In this document: positions 1 to 6,669 of the stretch, in pieces
How positions within the stretch are numbered: the first letter of the stretch is position 1
How the letters are laid out: every line of letters begins with the position of its first letter
Assembly: GCA_023442635.1 (NCBI GenBank)
Contig: JAEZYR010000109.1
Span: forward strand, 1 to 14,739
Direction of reading: 5' to 3'
Source: Bacillota bacterium
Lineage (GTDB): Bacteria; Bacillota; Clostridia; Saccharofermentanales; Fastidiosipilaceae
DNA length: 14,739 nt
Notes under the pieces: model-generated
The model's database searches: none
Told to the model about the DNA's origin: nothing
What the model saw: the letters and a program-made list of their open reading frames with translations, nothing else
Position numbers and translations under genes: made by a program

Positions 1-1227
1 GTCTAATTCTGGCGGAAGGCTATCTAGAGTGGTGCGCAGCATGGCAGCAGCTTCGTCCATCAAGTCGATTGCTTTATCAGGCAATTGGCGGCCAGAGATA
101 TAGCGCTGCGAAAGCCGACAACAAGCGATGACGGCAGCATCCGAGATGCGAATGCCGTGGTGTATTTCGTAGCGTTCCTTGATGCCGCGAAGAATCGAAA
201 TGCTGGCTTCAACGCTGGGCTCAGAGACCAGCACGCGCTGAAAACGGCGTTCCAAAGCGCCATCCTTTTCGATGGACTCGCGATACTCGTTGAGGGTTGT
301 TGCGCCAATGAGTTTGATTTCGCCACGCGCCAAAAGCGGCTTCATCATGTTGGAAGCATCGAGAGACCCCTCGCTTTGACCTGCGCCCACGATGGTATGC
401 AATTCATCGATGAAGAGGATGATTTCTCCGTCAGCAGCCTTTAAGGCTTCAAGAATTTGTTTGATGCGTTCCTCAAATTCACCTCGAAACTTGGTGCCAG
501 CGACCACGGATCCCATATCGAGAGACAAGATGCGACGTCCAGCCAAAGGCTCAGGAACATCTCCTTTGGCGATGCGTTGAGCCAGGCCTTCAACCACGGC
601 TGTTTTGCCGACACCGGGTTCTCCGATGAGGACGGGGTTGTTCTTTTTGCGCCGCGAAAGAATGCGTTCACAGTTGTGAATTTCCTCATCACGGCCGATG
701 ACGGGGTCGATTTTGCCAGCTCGAGCCTCAGCCGTTAAGTCGCGGCAGAACTGCTCAAGGATGCCTTTTTCTTCGGGGTTCTCTTCGCCTTTTTGCCGCC
801 GCTCTTGCAAGGCATCCAAACAACGTTGGTAATTCCAGTTGTAAGTCTCGAAGAACTTGGCTACCTTACTGTGCTTGTCCTGCAAGAGAGCCAGGAGAAG
901 GTGGCTGATTTGAACCATGCTGTTTGCTTCGCTGTCAGCACGATCCTCCGCCTTGAGCAAAATCCGCAAAAGACCTTGGCTATAGTGGATGTTTTCGGCA
1001 TCGCTTGTAGTAGGCAAGTTGTTGAGCTGTGCATTGAGTGCCTGGACCAGAGCAGAAGCGTCAACTTGCTGACTCAAAAGCAGTTGATAGCCTAGGCTGT
1101 CTTTGGCCTGAAAAAGGGCGTAGGCCAAGTGCCATTCATTAGTCATGGCGTGACTGCGGCGCAGGGCTTCTTCGGAAGCGCTGCGAAGGATGTCGAGAGC
1201 TTGAGGACTATAGTGATCGAGTTTCAT
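1..1227 (-). CDS. clpB: ATP-dependent chaperone ClpB, N-terminal 409 residues (gene runs off the left edge)
   Basis: ClpB is a hexameric AAA+ disaggregase that works with DnaK/DnaJ/GrpE in the cytoplasm to recover aggregated proteins. Reading the minus strand from ATG at 1227 gives 409 uninterrupted codons to the window edge. Residues 1 to about 150 form the paired Clp N-repeat, followed by the first AAA+ module. Walker A is GEPGVGKT at residues 202-209 (bases 601-624), and Walker B lies in ILFIDELHTIVGAG near residue 270. The segment LPDKAIDLMDEAAAMLR near the edge is typical of ClpB just before its coiled-coil middle domain, which favours ClpB over ClpC or ClpE. AGGAAAGG a few bases upstream serves as the ribosome-binding site. 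Control is by a CtsR box (separate entry). The gene is monocistronic at its 5' side, because a terminator separates it from the upstream kinase gene. The second AAA+ domain lies outside the window, so intactness cannot be judged. Confidence 0.95.
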   Translation of the reverse strand, partial: MKLDHYSPQALDILRSASEEALRRSHAMTNEWHLAYALFQAKDSLGYQLLLSQQVDASALVQALNAQLNNLPTTSDAENIHYSQGLLRILLKAEDRADSEANSMVQISHLLLALLQDKHSKVAKFFETYNWNYQRCLDALQERRQKGEENPEEKGILEQFCRDLTAEARAGKIDPVIGRDEEIHNCERILSRRKKNNPVLIGEPGVGKTAVVEGLAQRIAKGDVPEPLAGRRILSLDMGSVVAGTKFRGEFEERIKQILEALKAADGEIILFIDELHTIVGAGQSEGSLDASNMMKPLLARGEIKLIGATTLNEYRESIEKDGALERRFQRVLVSEPSVEASISILRGIKERYEIHHGIRISDAAVIACCRLSQRYISGRQLPDKAIDLMDEAAAMLRTTLDSLPPELD

Positions 1228-1283
1228 AGACCTTTCCTTTCTACGGATGCGAGAATGGCCGTATCTAGCTAGATGAAAACCTA

Positions 1284-1300
1284 TTTGACTTTATTTGACT
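1284..1300 (-). promoter_or_regulatory. CtsR operator of clpB
   Basis: On the minus strand this reads AGTCAAATAAAGTCAAA, two direct AGTCAAA heptamers three bases apart. This matches the known CtsR consensus RGTCAAANANRGTCAAA at every position. It lies 6 bp downstream of the -10 box, so it covers the expected transcription start, the usual place for a CtsR repressor site. It implies heat or protein-stress derepression of clpB by a CtsR encoded elsewhere. Confidence 0.92.
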
Positions 1301-1305
1301 TTTGT

Positions 1306-1334
1306 AGTTTACGCCTTTTGCAGGTGTAATGCAA
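1306..1334 (-). promoter_or_regulatory. sigma-A promoter of clpB
   Basis: Minus strand: -35 TTGCAT (1334-1329), 17-bp spacer, -10 TAAACT (1311-1306). The expected start falls around 1297-1300, inside the CtsR box, leaving a leader of about 70 nt to the ATG at 1227. The spacing and the operator overlap support the call. Confidence 0.75.
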
Positions 1335-1349
1335 GTGTTTTTCAAAGAA

Positions 1350-1366
1350 AGTCAGAAAAAGTTAAA
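1350..1366 (+). promoter_or_regulatory. Degenerate second CtsR-like box
   Basis: The plus strand reads AGTCAGAAAAAGTTAAA, which fits RGTCAAANANRGTCAAA except for two positions, in the opposite orientation to the perfect box. It lies 15 bp upstream of the clpB -35 element, so the two boxes bracket the promoter. It may be a weak second CtsR site or chance in an A-rich stretch. Confidence 0.4.
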
Positions 1367-1429
1367 TGGAGCCAGGGCGCGAAAGAAGAGGGCTTGAAAG
1401 CGCTTGCTAAGTAGGGTCAGAGCGATAGA

Positions 1430-1461
1430 GCTCAGCTTGCATAAAACAGGGCTCAGCTTGC
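1430..1461. repeat. 11-bp direct repeat, two copies 21 bp apart
   Basis: GCTCAGCTTGC occurs at 1430-1440 and again at 1451-1461. The repeats lie about 100 bp upstream of the clpB promoter and just downstream of the kinase terminator. The 21-bp period is two helical turns, so two proteins could bind the same face. No known consensus is recognised. Apart from this, the CtsR sites, the promoter and the terminator, I see nothing in 1228-1550. Confidence 0.5.
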
Positions 1462-1486
1462 GTCAAGTACGATTAGACATAGAAAA

Positions 1487-1521
1487 CGAGCCCCCTTTAG
1501 GGACACCCTAAAGGGGGCTCG
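1487..1521 (-). terminator. Intrinsic terminator after the pyridoxal kinase gene
   Basis: A perfect 16-bp stem (1487-1502 with 1506-1521) closes on a 3-base loop. On the minus strand it is followed by TTTTC. It lies 29 bp past the kinase stop codon and ends that transcript before clpB. The plus strand has no T tract here, so it works in one direction. Confidence 0.9.
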
Positions 1522-1550
1522 TCGGAAGGCAGCCCTAAACGCCTGTCGTC

Positions 1551-2432
1551 TTAGCGATTGCCGTGAGGGCGATCAACCGTGAAACAGGCAACATCACGAA
1601 TGAGCGGCTCGAAGTTCACACCGCGGCGTTGGTGATCGGGTTGGTGACTGGATAGCTCGACTGCCTGATAGAGCAGCTCTGTGGCGAAACGCGTGCTTTC
1701 GATCAGTCCCTTGCCAGCAACGAGACAGGCCACTAGGACAGAACAGAAGAGGTCGCCTGTGCCATGGAGGCGCAAGGGATGCATGAGTCCTGTAACGGAT
1801 TGGCGCTCGCCGTTCTGGCTAGCCACAATATTGGTCACCGTATCGCCTTGCTGGATGCCTTTGAGCACGACATGTTTGGCGCCTAGGCCGAGGAGGGCGT
1901 CCAACAGACGATCGATGAGGTCTTGGCTAGGCGCTTGCCCTTCGTAGGGGAGGCCAGTCAACAGCGAGGCCTCAGTCAAATTGGGTGTGAGCAGTTCGGC
2001 AACTTGAGCCAGGCGTTTCATCTCCTGGCACATAGCTTCCGTATAGGTTTTATAGGGCTGGCCATTGTCCCCCATGACAGGATCAATAAAGCGGAGAGCT
2101 GACGGGTAGCGCTCGGCCAAATCCAGGATCAGTTGGATTTGTTCGCCAGACCCCAAAAAGCCTGAATAAAGGGCATCCAGCTCGACGTCGATGGCCTGCC
2201 AAGCGTCAATATAGGCTGGCAGATCCTCGCTGGTATCGCGGAAGGTGTAGTGTGGATAGCCTGTGTGAGCCGAAAAGAGGGCGGTGGGAACAGGACAAAC
2301 GTCGATGCCAGCAGCTGCTAGAACGGGCATGACGACAGCCAATGAGCACTTGCCATAGCCACAGAGATCGTGGATGGCGGCTACACGGGGGACATAGTTA
2401 GCGCGGGGCTGAAACATTTTGGGATCTGTCAT
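1551..2432 (-). CDS. pdxK: Pyridoxal/pyridoxamine kinase (PfkB/ribokinase fold)
   Basis: This is a 293-residue cytoplasmic kinase that phosphorylates pyridoxal, pyridoxamine or pyridoxine with ATP in vitamin B6 salvage. The Firmicute pyridoxamine-kinase signature IHDLCGYGKCSL is at residues 20-31. DPVMGDNG (117-124) supplies the Mg/phosphate-binding Asp, TPN is at 149-151, and GTGDLF (224-229) holds the catalytic base Asp227. Length is normal for PdxK/PdxY (about 270-300). ATG at 2432 is preceded by AGGAGG at ideal distance. It is a single-gene unit with its own promoter and terminator. The precise vitamer preference (PdxK or PdxY, or a hydroxymethylpyrimidine kinase side activity) cannot be decided from motifs. 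The B6 kinase call itself is firm. Confidence 0.9.
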   Translation of the reverse strand: MTDPKMFQPRANYVPRVAAIHDLCGYGKCSLAVVMPVLAAAGIDVCPVPTALFSAHTGYPHYTFRDTSEDLPAYIDAWQAIDVELDALYSGFLGSGEQIQLILDLAERYPSALRFIDPVMGDNGQPYKTYTEAMCQEMKRLAQVAELLTPNLTEASLLTGLPYEGQAPSQDLIDRLLDALLGLGAKHVVLKGIQQGDTVTNIVASQNGERQSVTGLMHPLRLHGTGDLFCSVLVACLVAGKGLIESTRFATELLYQAVELSSHQPDHQRRGVNFEPLIRDVACFTVDRPHGNR

Positions 2433-2452
2433 AAGAAAACCTCCTATGGGCT

Positions 2453-2494
2453 ATAGGGTGCACAACGCCAGTATTCTAGCAAAGCGCACCCTAT
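2453..2494 (-). promoter_or_regulatory. Probable kinase promoter inside an inverted repeat
   Basis: Minus strand: TGCTAGAAT gives an extended -10 (TAGAAT at 2478-2473) about 40 bp before the ATG. No good -35 is visible. The -10 is bracketed by 9-bp perfect inverted arms ATAGGGTGC (2453-2461) and GCACCCTAT (2486-2494). A further short palindrome CTATC/GATAG spans 2491-2505. Symmetry around the -10 suggests a repressor site, but no regulator is known for it here. Confidence 0.45.
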
Positions 2495-2521
2495 CGCGGT
2501 GATAGACAACAGAGGGCTGAG

Positions 2522-2588
2522 CCAGGCGTGTACAGGCACTAAATGCCCATCATCAGCGCCAAACACACCTGGAAATTCTGCCCTGTAC
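2522..2588. other. Cluster of inverted repeats in a 340-bp gene-free gap
   Basis: Arms CCAGGCGTGT (2522-2531) and ACACACCTGG (2563-2572) pair with one mismatch and enclose the small hairpin GGCA/TGCC. GTACAGG (2530-2536) can instead pair with CCTGTAC (2582-2588), so two exclusive folds are possible. It lies upstream of both divergent genes and matches no riboswitch I recognise. The rest of 2433-2773 shows only the two candidate promoters. Confidence 0.4.
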
Positions 2589-2691
2589 TAGGCAGTCAGG
2601 TTCATCAGTTGGGTGCAAGGCGAGCGATCTCAAGCTCAGATTTCCATAAAAGAGGCGTCAAGGGAACGAGGCTGGTGCAGAAGAAGTGGAC

Positions 2692-2719
2692 TTGTTCTTG
2701 ATGTAGAGTTAGATAAAAA
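2692..2719 (+). promoter_or_regulatory. Weak candidate promoter for the membrane-protein pair
   Basis: TTGTTC (2692-2697), 16-bp spacer, TAAAAA (2714-2719) in an A+T-rich stretch 50-100 bp before the gene. Each box matches consensus at about four positions, so this is only the best candidate in the gap. Confidence 0.3.
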
Positions 2720-2773
2720 TTGAGGTCTAAACCCAGTCGATGGGCAAGCCAAGCTCTAGGCTTCTAACGATTC

Positions 2774-4984
2774 ATGTTTGTGCCGCTTGCGATCAAGCAG
2801 CCATGTAGAAATGGAGGAAAGGGTCTGCGCCAGCCAAATAAGCAAAAAAAGTCCCCGAAGAAAAAGAGGCTATTTTTGGCGCTTGGCTTAATGGCTTTGC
2901 TTGTTTTGCCTGCTGTGATTTGGGGCGTGCAACGCTACCTTAACGCCCAAACACCCTTAGAGCAGCTGGCGAATGCGCTGAAGTCAGGCCAGCTTCGGCA
3001 AGTGCGTGAAATTTATTTTTCCAGCTGCTATGGACAAGCGAATTGGCAAAATGAAGCCCAGCAAATGGTAGAGGCGTACCTAAAAGAGCAACTCGAACGC
3101 TATTTGAATGGGCAGGTTGACTTGCGCAGTCTGGAACGCAGCTTTTTTGATCTCAACCATAGCGGTATCTATATTCAGCCCGATTTTCAACACGATTTCT
3201 CACAAACATTGGAGCAGCAGAAGAGGCGCATGGAAGCGTGGCAGGCTGGCCAAACCTATGAAGTGACTGGCAATCGCTTGGCGGCTATTGCAGCCTATGC
3301 CCAAGCGGCAAGCGGGCATAGATCCATGGCAGATCCAAACAGCGTGCCTAGAGAGCCTGAGCATCCTGAGGCTGAAAGCCGGGCGCAGGAGGGCTTGGAG
3401 CGCTATGCGCAAACGCAAGAAACAGCCATCAAGAATCTATTAGAAAAAGCTGACTACCAAACGGCTCAACCCTTAATCACCCAGAGTTTGTTGGCTATTG
3501 ACCGCCTACAGCAGCAGACGGTTCTGCCAGAACTTTTGGAGACCTGCCAACACCTACGCCAGAACTTGAGCGTGCTAGAGAAGCAGATTGTGGATCCTAC
3601 AAGAGCAGGAGCCAAGAGTCCTTATCGCCAAAGCGTCTCATCCTATCTAGAGCGAATGGAACAAGCTAAAAACTACACAGCAGCCTCAGCTCTTCTCCAG
3701 ATGGCTCAAGAAGAGGCGCGTCGTTCTTTGCGCCTGTCCAAAACGCAGTGGGCCACTTTGGGTATTTCACCCGTCGAAGACCTCAAGGCGCTAAGCGCTG
3801 AGAGCAAGCGCTTGGATCTACTTCGTGCACAAGAAAAGCAAAAAGACTGGAGAGCCTTTTTTCAACAAGAGCCAGAGCGTTTCTGGCGGCTTTATTTTTC
3901 TGGGCGCGACCCTCTGAAAAAGCCAGAGCACGACAGCAGGGAGTGGCCATCAGCAGAAGAACTGATCAGGCAGCTTGAACAGACACAATACAACCTTTAT
4001 AGCTGGATGCAGCATTTGTCAGGCGCCAGCGAGCGCTACGACAGCCTGATGCACGGAAGGGGCGAAGAAGCGGATCCAAAAGCCACAGTCGCTGAGCCTA
4101 GCGGAGCCTTTGGCCAGGGCTTTCTTTGGCGTATAGAACCTGGCAGCCGACGTCAGAGCCTTTGGTTGGAAGGCCTGCCGCTAGGAATGGATGAGCTTCA
4201 TCTGGAAGTGCAGATTGCCGATCGAGAGCTAGAGAACCTTCCCAGCGGTCAACATTTGCAATTGCTTTTGCGAGGGGATCGAGGCCGCCTAGGCTTATGG
4301 AACCTGACGACGGGCACTCAGCGCTTACTTTGCCCTGTGGCCGAAGCAAACCAAGTCCTTTTTGAACTGCAGCTTGTTGATGCCGAGGGGCTGCCTGTAG
4401 CCTTGCCCAAAGAAGGCTTTCGGCTCCGACTAAGGGGCTATTTTGCACTCCGAGAAAAAGAGGCAAGCCTCTCGTGGATACAGCGACACTTGCTGCGCCA
4501 AGAAATAGAAAAAATTGCCAGACGGCCAAGACCTTTGGATCTCTCCAAGGCAAAACTGAGCTCATGGGTTACGACGCCAAAGTGGGAAGAAGTACCTGAG
4601 GCTGACCCGTTGCCGAAGGCCAAGTCGCCAACACGGTTCTTTTCGCAAAAAGCTGAACAAATCGTCTTTGACGCCGAACATAGCGCCTATCACTGGCGGA
4701 TTCCAGGCAGTCGACAAATCGACATGAGAGTCAGTGATCTCCAGCTAGAGGGGGGATGGCCCAGCTCCCTGCGCATAGTTCTGCAGTTGGAAGGTGATGG
4801 CATAAGCCTATGGAAAAAAACGCTGACGGCACCTGAGGACTTAAAACAAGTCTTTATGGAACGCCTGACTTTTCCGTGGCGAGTGGAGCGTTTGAGCCTT
4901 CGAGCCTATTGGCTGGATCAGCAGGGACGCCGTTTGCCCATGCAGGGATTAGAATCGGCATGGCAGTTGGAGTTGGCCGAATGA
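2774..4984 (+). CDS. Unrecognised single-pass membrane protein with helical and repeated beta-rich outer domains
   Basis: I cannot assign this 736-residue protein to a named family. A Lys-rich cytoplasmic tail (about 21-32) precedes one transmembrane helix (about 33-52), so most of it should be outside the cell, anchored at the N-terminus. Residues 60-440 are Gln/Glu/Leu-rich helices with TPR-like spacing (for example 156-180). Residues 445-563 and 634-736 are beta-rich and appear to be two copies of one domain, each opening with a WRI-x-PGSR-like motif (452-459 and 641-647). The ATG at 2774 has no Shine-Dalgarno. GGAGG at about 2813-2817 stands 7 bases before an in-frame CTG at 2825, which would give a 719-residue protein starting just before the Lys tail, as in the next gene. 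The true start is therefore uncertain. The stop overlaps the downstream start (ATGA), implying translational coupling. Confidence 0.8.
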   Translation: MFVPLAIKQPCRNGGKGLRQPNKQKKSPKKKRLFLALGLMALLVLPAVIWGVQRYLNAQTPLEQLANALKSGQLRQVREIYFSSCYGQANWQNEAQQMVEAYLKEQLERYLNGQVDLRSLERSFFDLNHSGIYIQPDFQHDFSQTLEQQKRRMEAWQAGQTYEVTGNRLAAIAAYAQAASGHRSMADPNSVPREPEHPEAESRAQEGLERYAQTQETAIKNLLEKADYQTAQPLITQSLLAIDRLQQQTVLPELLETCQHLRQNLSVLEKQIVDPTRAGAKSPYRQSVSSYLERMEQAKNYTAASALLQMAQEEARRSLRLSKTQWATLGISPVEDLKALSAESKRLDLLRAQEKQKDWRAFFQQEPERFWRLYFSGRDPLKKPEHDSREWPSAEELIRQLEQTQYNLYSWMQHLSGASERYDSLMHGRGEEADPKATVAEPSGAFGQGFLWRIEPGSRRQSLWLEGLPLGMDELHLEVQIADRELENLPSGQHLQLLLRGDRGRLGLWNLTTGTQRLLCPVAEANQVLFELQLVDAEGLPVALPKEGFRLRLRGYFALREKEASLSWIQRHLLRQEIEKIARRPRPLDLSKAKLSSWVTTPKWEEVPEADPLPKAKSPTRFFSQKAEQIVFDAEHSAYHWRIPGSRQIDMRVSDLQLEGGWPSSLRIVLQLEGDGISLWKKTLTAPEDLKQVFMERLTFPWRVERLSLRAYWLDQQGRRLPMQGLESAWQLELAE

Positions 4985-5991
4985 GCAAGAAGGCTAATAC
5001 GAGAAAAAGGCTGCCATCGGAGCGGCATTCACAGATTCTGTTTTGGCTAGGTATTGGCCTCATGCTTTTGCTGCTCTTTGCTTTGACGGCCTACAATCTT
5101 TTGCAGTATGGGCGCAATCCGCAAGAACTCAGTCGCTTTGAGAAAAGCTTGAATGGTGGAGACTACCAGGCGGCTGAACAGTGGTATAGCAGTGAGATAC
5201 GCGGCAATCCTGCCCTAGAAATCAAAGCGCAGGCCTTACTGGTGCAGCGCATCGAGCAGCTCAAACTGGCTTACGCAGAGGGCCGACTGACAGCTCAGGC
5301 CTACCAAGAGGCGCTCCAAGCCATGGGCAATTGGGGTGGAGCCAGACAAAAAGCGATTTTGGCCTTGAATGGTGATCTAGAGCCTCTAACACGATCAAAA
5401 GAAGCTTATGTTCAGGCCAAACAGGCTGAGGAAGCTGGTCACATTCAAGAAGCTATTCAAGCGTATCAAAAGGTTCTGCTGATCGACCCTCACTATGAGG
5501 AGGTGCAGAGACTGCTGGCACTCTTGCAGGCTCGCTATCAACGCAATCAAGAAAATGCTTTGTCAGCTGAGTTGAGTAGTGGCCAGCTTACAGCGGCTGA
5601 ACAGCGTTTGGAGGAAATGAAAACCGTTCTGGGATCGAGAATCGATTTGCAGAATTGGCAGCTTCGTATCAGCCAGGCCAAGGAAGAAAAAGCGTGGCAT
5701 CAAGCCAAAGAAGAGGCGCAAACAGCCATCAGACAAGGCGACTGGCAGGCTGTGAGTAAGGCTCTGCAGCACTTGTCTAGTTTGGCTGGCGATCAGTTGG
5801 AACGCTGGCAGACCTATGTAGGCCTCAAAAATGCCATGCTCGAGGAATTGCTGCAGCGTTTTGACTTTTTGTTGCAGACCCAAAGAGCCTCAGAAGCTAA
5901 GGACTTGCTTCAAGTCGCGCGAGAAGCCTTTCCAGGAGAACCGCTTCTAGAGGCACTCTGGCATTGGCAAACAGGCAGGCTTAGGTCTTAA
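4981..5991 (+). CDS. TPR-like single-pass membrane protein, coupled to the preceding gene
   Basis: This is a 336-residue protein with a basic N-terminus (1-16), a transmembrane helix at about 19-40, and an all-helical outer part rich in Gln, Glu, Ala and Leu. Residues 142-185 fit a TPR hairpin (EEAGHIQEAIQAYQKVL). Further helical hairpins cover 190-330. The start is ATG at 4981, overlapping the previous stop as ATGA and preceded by GGAG at 4969-4972. An in-frame upstream ATG at 4876 lies inside the neighbouring gene and would bury the membrane helix, so it is rejected. Its first 120 residues align by eye with the first protein (conserved Leu/Gly/Tyr spacing), suggesting paralogs from a tandem duplication. 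TPR folds bind proteins, so a membrane scaffold or cell-envelope complex is an inference only. The downstream gap to mntP is 61 bp with no clear terminator. Confidence 0.82.
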   Translation: MSKKANTRKRLPSERHSQILFWLGIGLMLLLLFALTAYNLLQYGRNPQELSRFEKSLNGGDYQAAEQWYSSEIRGNPALEIKAQALLVQRIEQLKLAYAEGRLTAQAYQEALQAMGNWGGARQKAILALNGDLEPLTRSKEAYVQAKQAEEAGHIQEAIQAYQKVLLIDPHYEEVQRLLALLQARYQRNQENALSAELSSGQLTAAEQRLEEMKTVLGSRIDLQNWQLRISQAKEEKAWHQAKEEAQTAIRQGDWQAVSKALQHLSSLAGDQLERWQTYVGLKNAMLEELLQRFDFLLQTQRASEAKDLLQVAREAFPGEPLLEALWHWQTGRLRS

Positions 5992-6052
5992 ATTTGCTAC
6001 GGCTGTTGGTTCGGAGCAGAAGCAGGACCGCAGCGATATGGGCTTACACGGC

Positions 6053-6622
6053 CTAAATACCTTGCAAAAGGTGCATGACGAAAATCCGCAGGCCAATGAG
6101 GCAGAGCAAGGCGCCGCCCAGATAGAGGGCGATGCGCTCGAGGGCACAACCAATTTTTTGACCCAAGAAGACAGCTAGCAAACTTAAACAGGCAGTCACA
6201 CAGCCAATGCTGACGATGGTTGTCAGAGGCGTAAACCCGAGTAGAGAGAAGGAAAGACCGACCGCCAAGGCGTCCACGCTTGTGGCCAAGCCTTGTACGG
6301 CGAGTAAGAACCAGGGAAAAGTGTCGAGCTGAGGTGTTTCGCAGGCGAGCTTTGTCCGCCAGGCCTCCCAAAGCATGTGCCCGCCGATACCGCCAAGCAA
6401 AATAAGGGCAATCCAATGGTCAAATTGTTGGATGGAGGCAGCAAAGAAGCGGCCTACACGATAGCCCAAAAGCGTCATGAGGGCTTGAAAAAGGCCAAAA
6501 CAGAGGGCTATAGACAAAGCGGTAGACCAACGCCAACGGCGCAGGCGCATACCGTTGGCTAGGGCTACCGCAAAGGCATCCATAGCCAATGCAAGACTGA
6601 TACTAAGAATTTCAAGCCACAT
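6053..6622 (-). CDS. mntP: Manganese efflux pump MntP (YebN/DUF204)
   Basis: MntP exports Mn(II) across the cytoplasmic membrane and protects against manganese excess. The 189 residues form six hydrophobic helices in two inverted halves. The paired Asp motifs are AMDAFAV (Asp15) and SVDALAVG (Asp117), at the positions of the essential aspartates in the E. coli protein (Asp16 and Asp118). Length is typical. ATG at 6622 is the only possible start, because an in-frame TAG lies three codons upstream, yet no Shine-Dalgarno precedes it and the -10 box is only 8 bp away. The gene lies 47 bp downstream of the large sensor kinase on the same strand, so it may also be read from that operon. No yybP-ykoY manganese riboswitch is seen upstream. 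Confidence 0.93.
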   Translation of the reverse strand: MWLEILSISLALAMDAFAVALANGMRLRRWRWSTALSIALCFGLFQALMTLLGYRVGRFFAASIQQFDHWIALILLGGIGGHMLWEAWRTKLACETPQLDTFPWFLLAVQGLATSVDALAVGLSFSLLGFTPLTTIVSIGCVTACLSLLAVFLGQKIGCALERIALYLGGALLCLIGLRIFVMHLLQGI

Positions 6623-6630
6623 ATCGGGCT

Positions 6631-6659
6631 AGTATAGTGTGAAATAGGTGAAGAACCAA
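6631..6659 (-). promoter_or_regulatory. Promoter of mntP, giving a near-leaderless transcript
   Basis: Minus strand: -35 TTGGTT (6659-6654), 17-bp spacer, -10 TATACT (6636-6631). Transcription would begin around 6622-6625, at or within about three bases of the ATG. The boxes lie partly in the gap after the sensor kinase stop, so mntP may be expressed independently of it. Confidence 0.6.
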
Positions 6660-6669
6660 TGTTCTTTCT

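Noticed and set aside
2529..2572. Fluoride-riboswitch-like string GGCGCTGATGATGG on the minus strand
   Set aside because: The 5' GATGG-type half and the pseudoknot partners are missing, and the downstream gene is a B6 kinase, not a fluoride exporter.
4098..4565. Long antisense reading frame of 155 codons on the minus strand
   Set aside because: It is a shadow of the membrane-protein gene, lacks a ribosome-binding site, and resembles no protein family.
4876..4980. Upstream in-frame ATG for the second membrane protein
   Set aside because: It lies deep in the preceding gene, adds 35 residues before a standard basic tail and membrane helix, and the ATG at 4981 has both a GGAG and the ATGA overlap.
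5997..6416. Second minus-strand frame of 139 codons overlapping mntP
   Set aside because: It is Arg/His/Leu-rich out-of-frame translation of mntP, whose own frame matches the family throughout.
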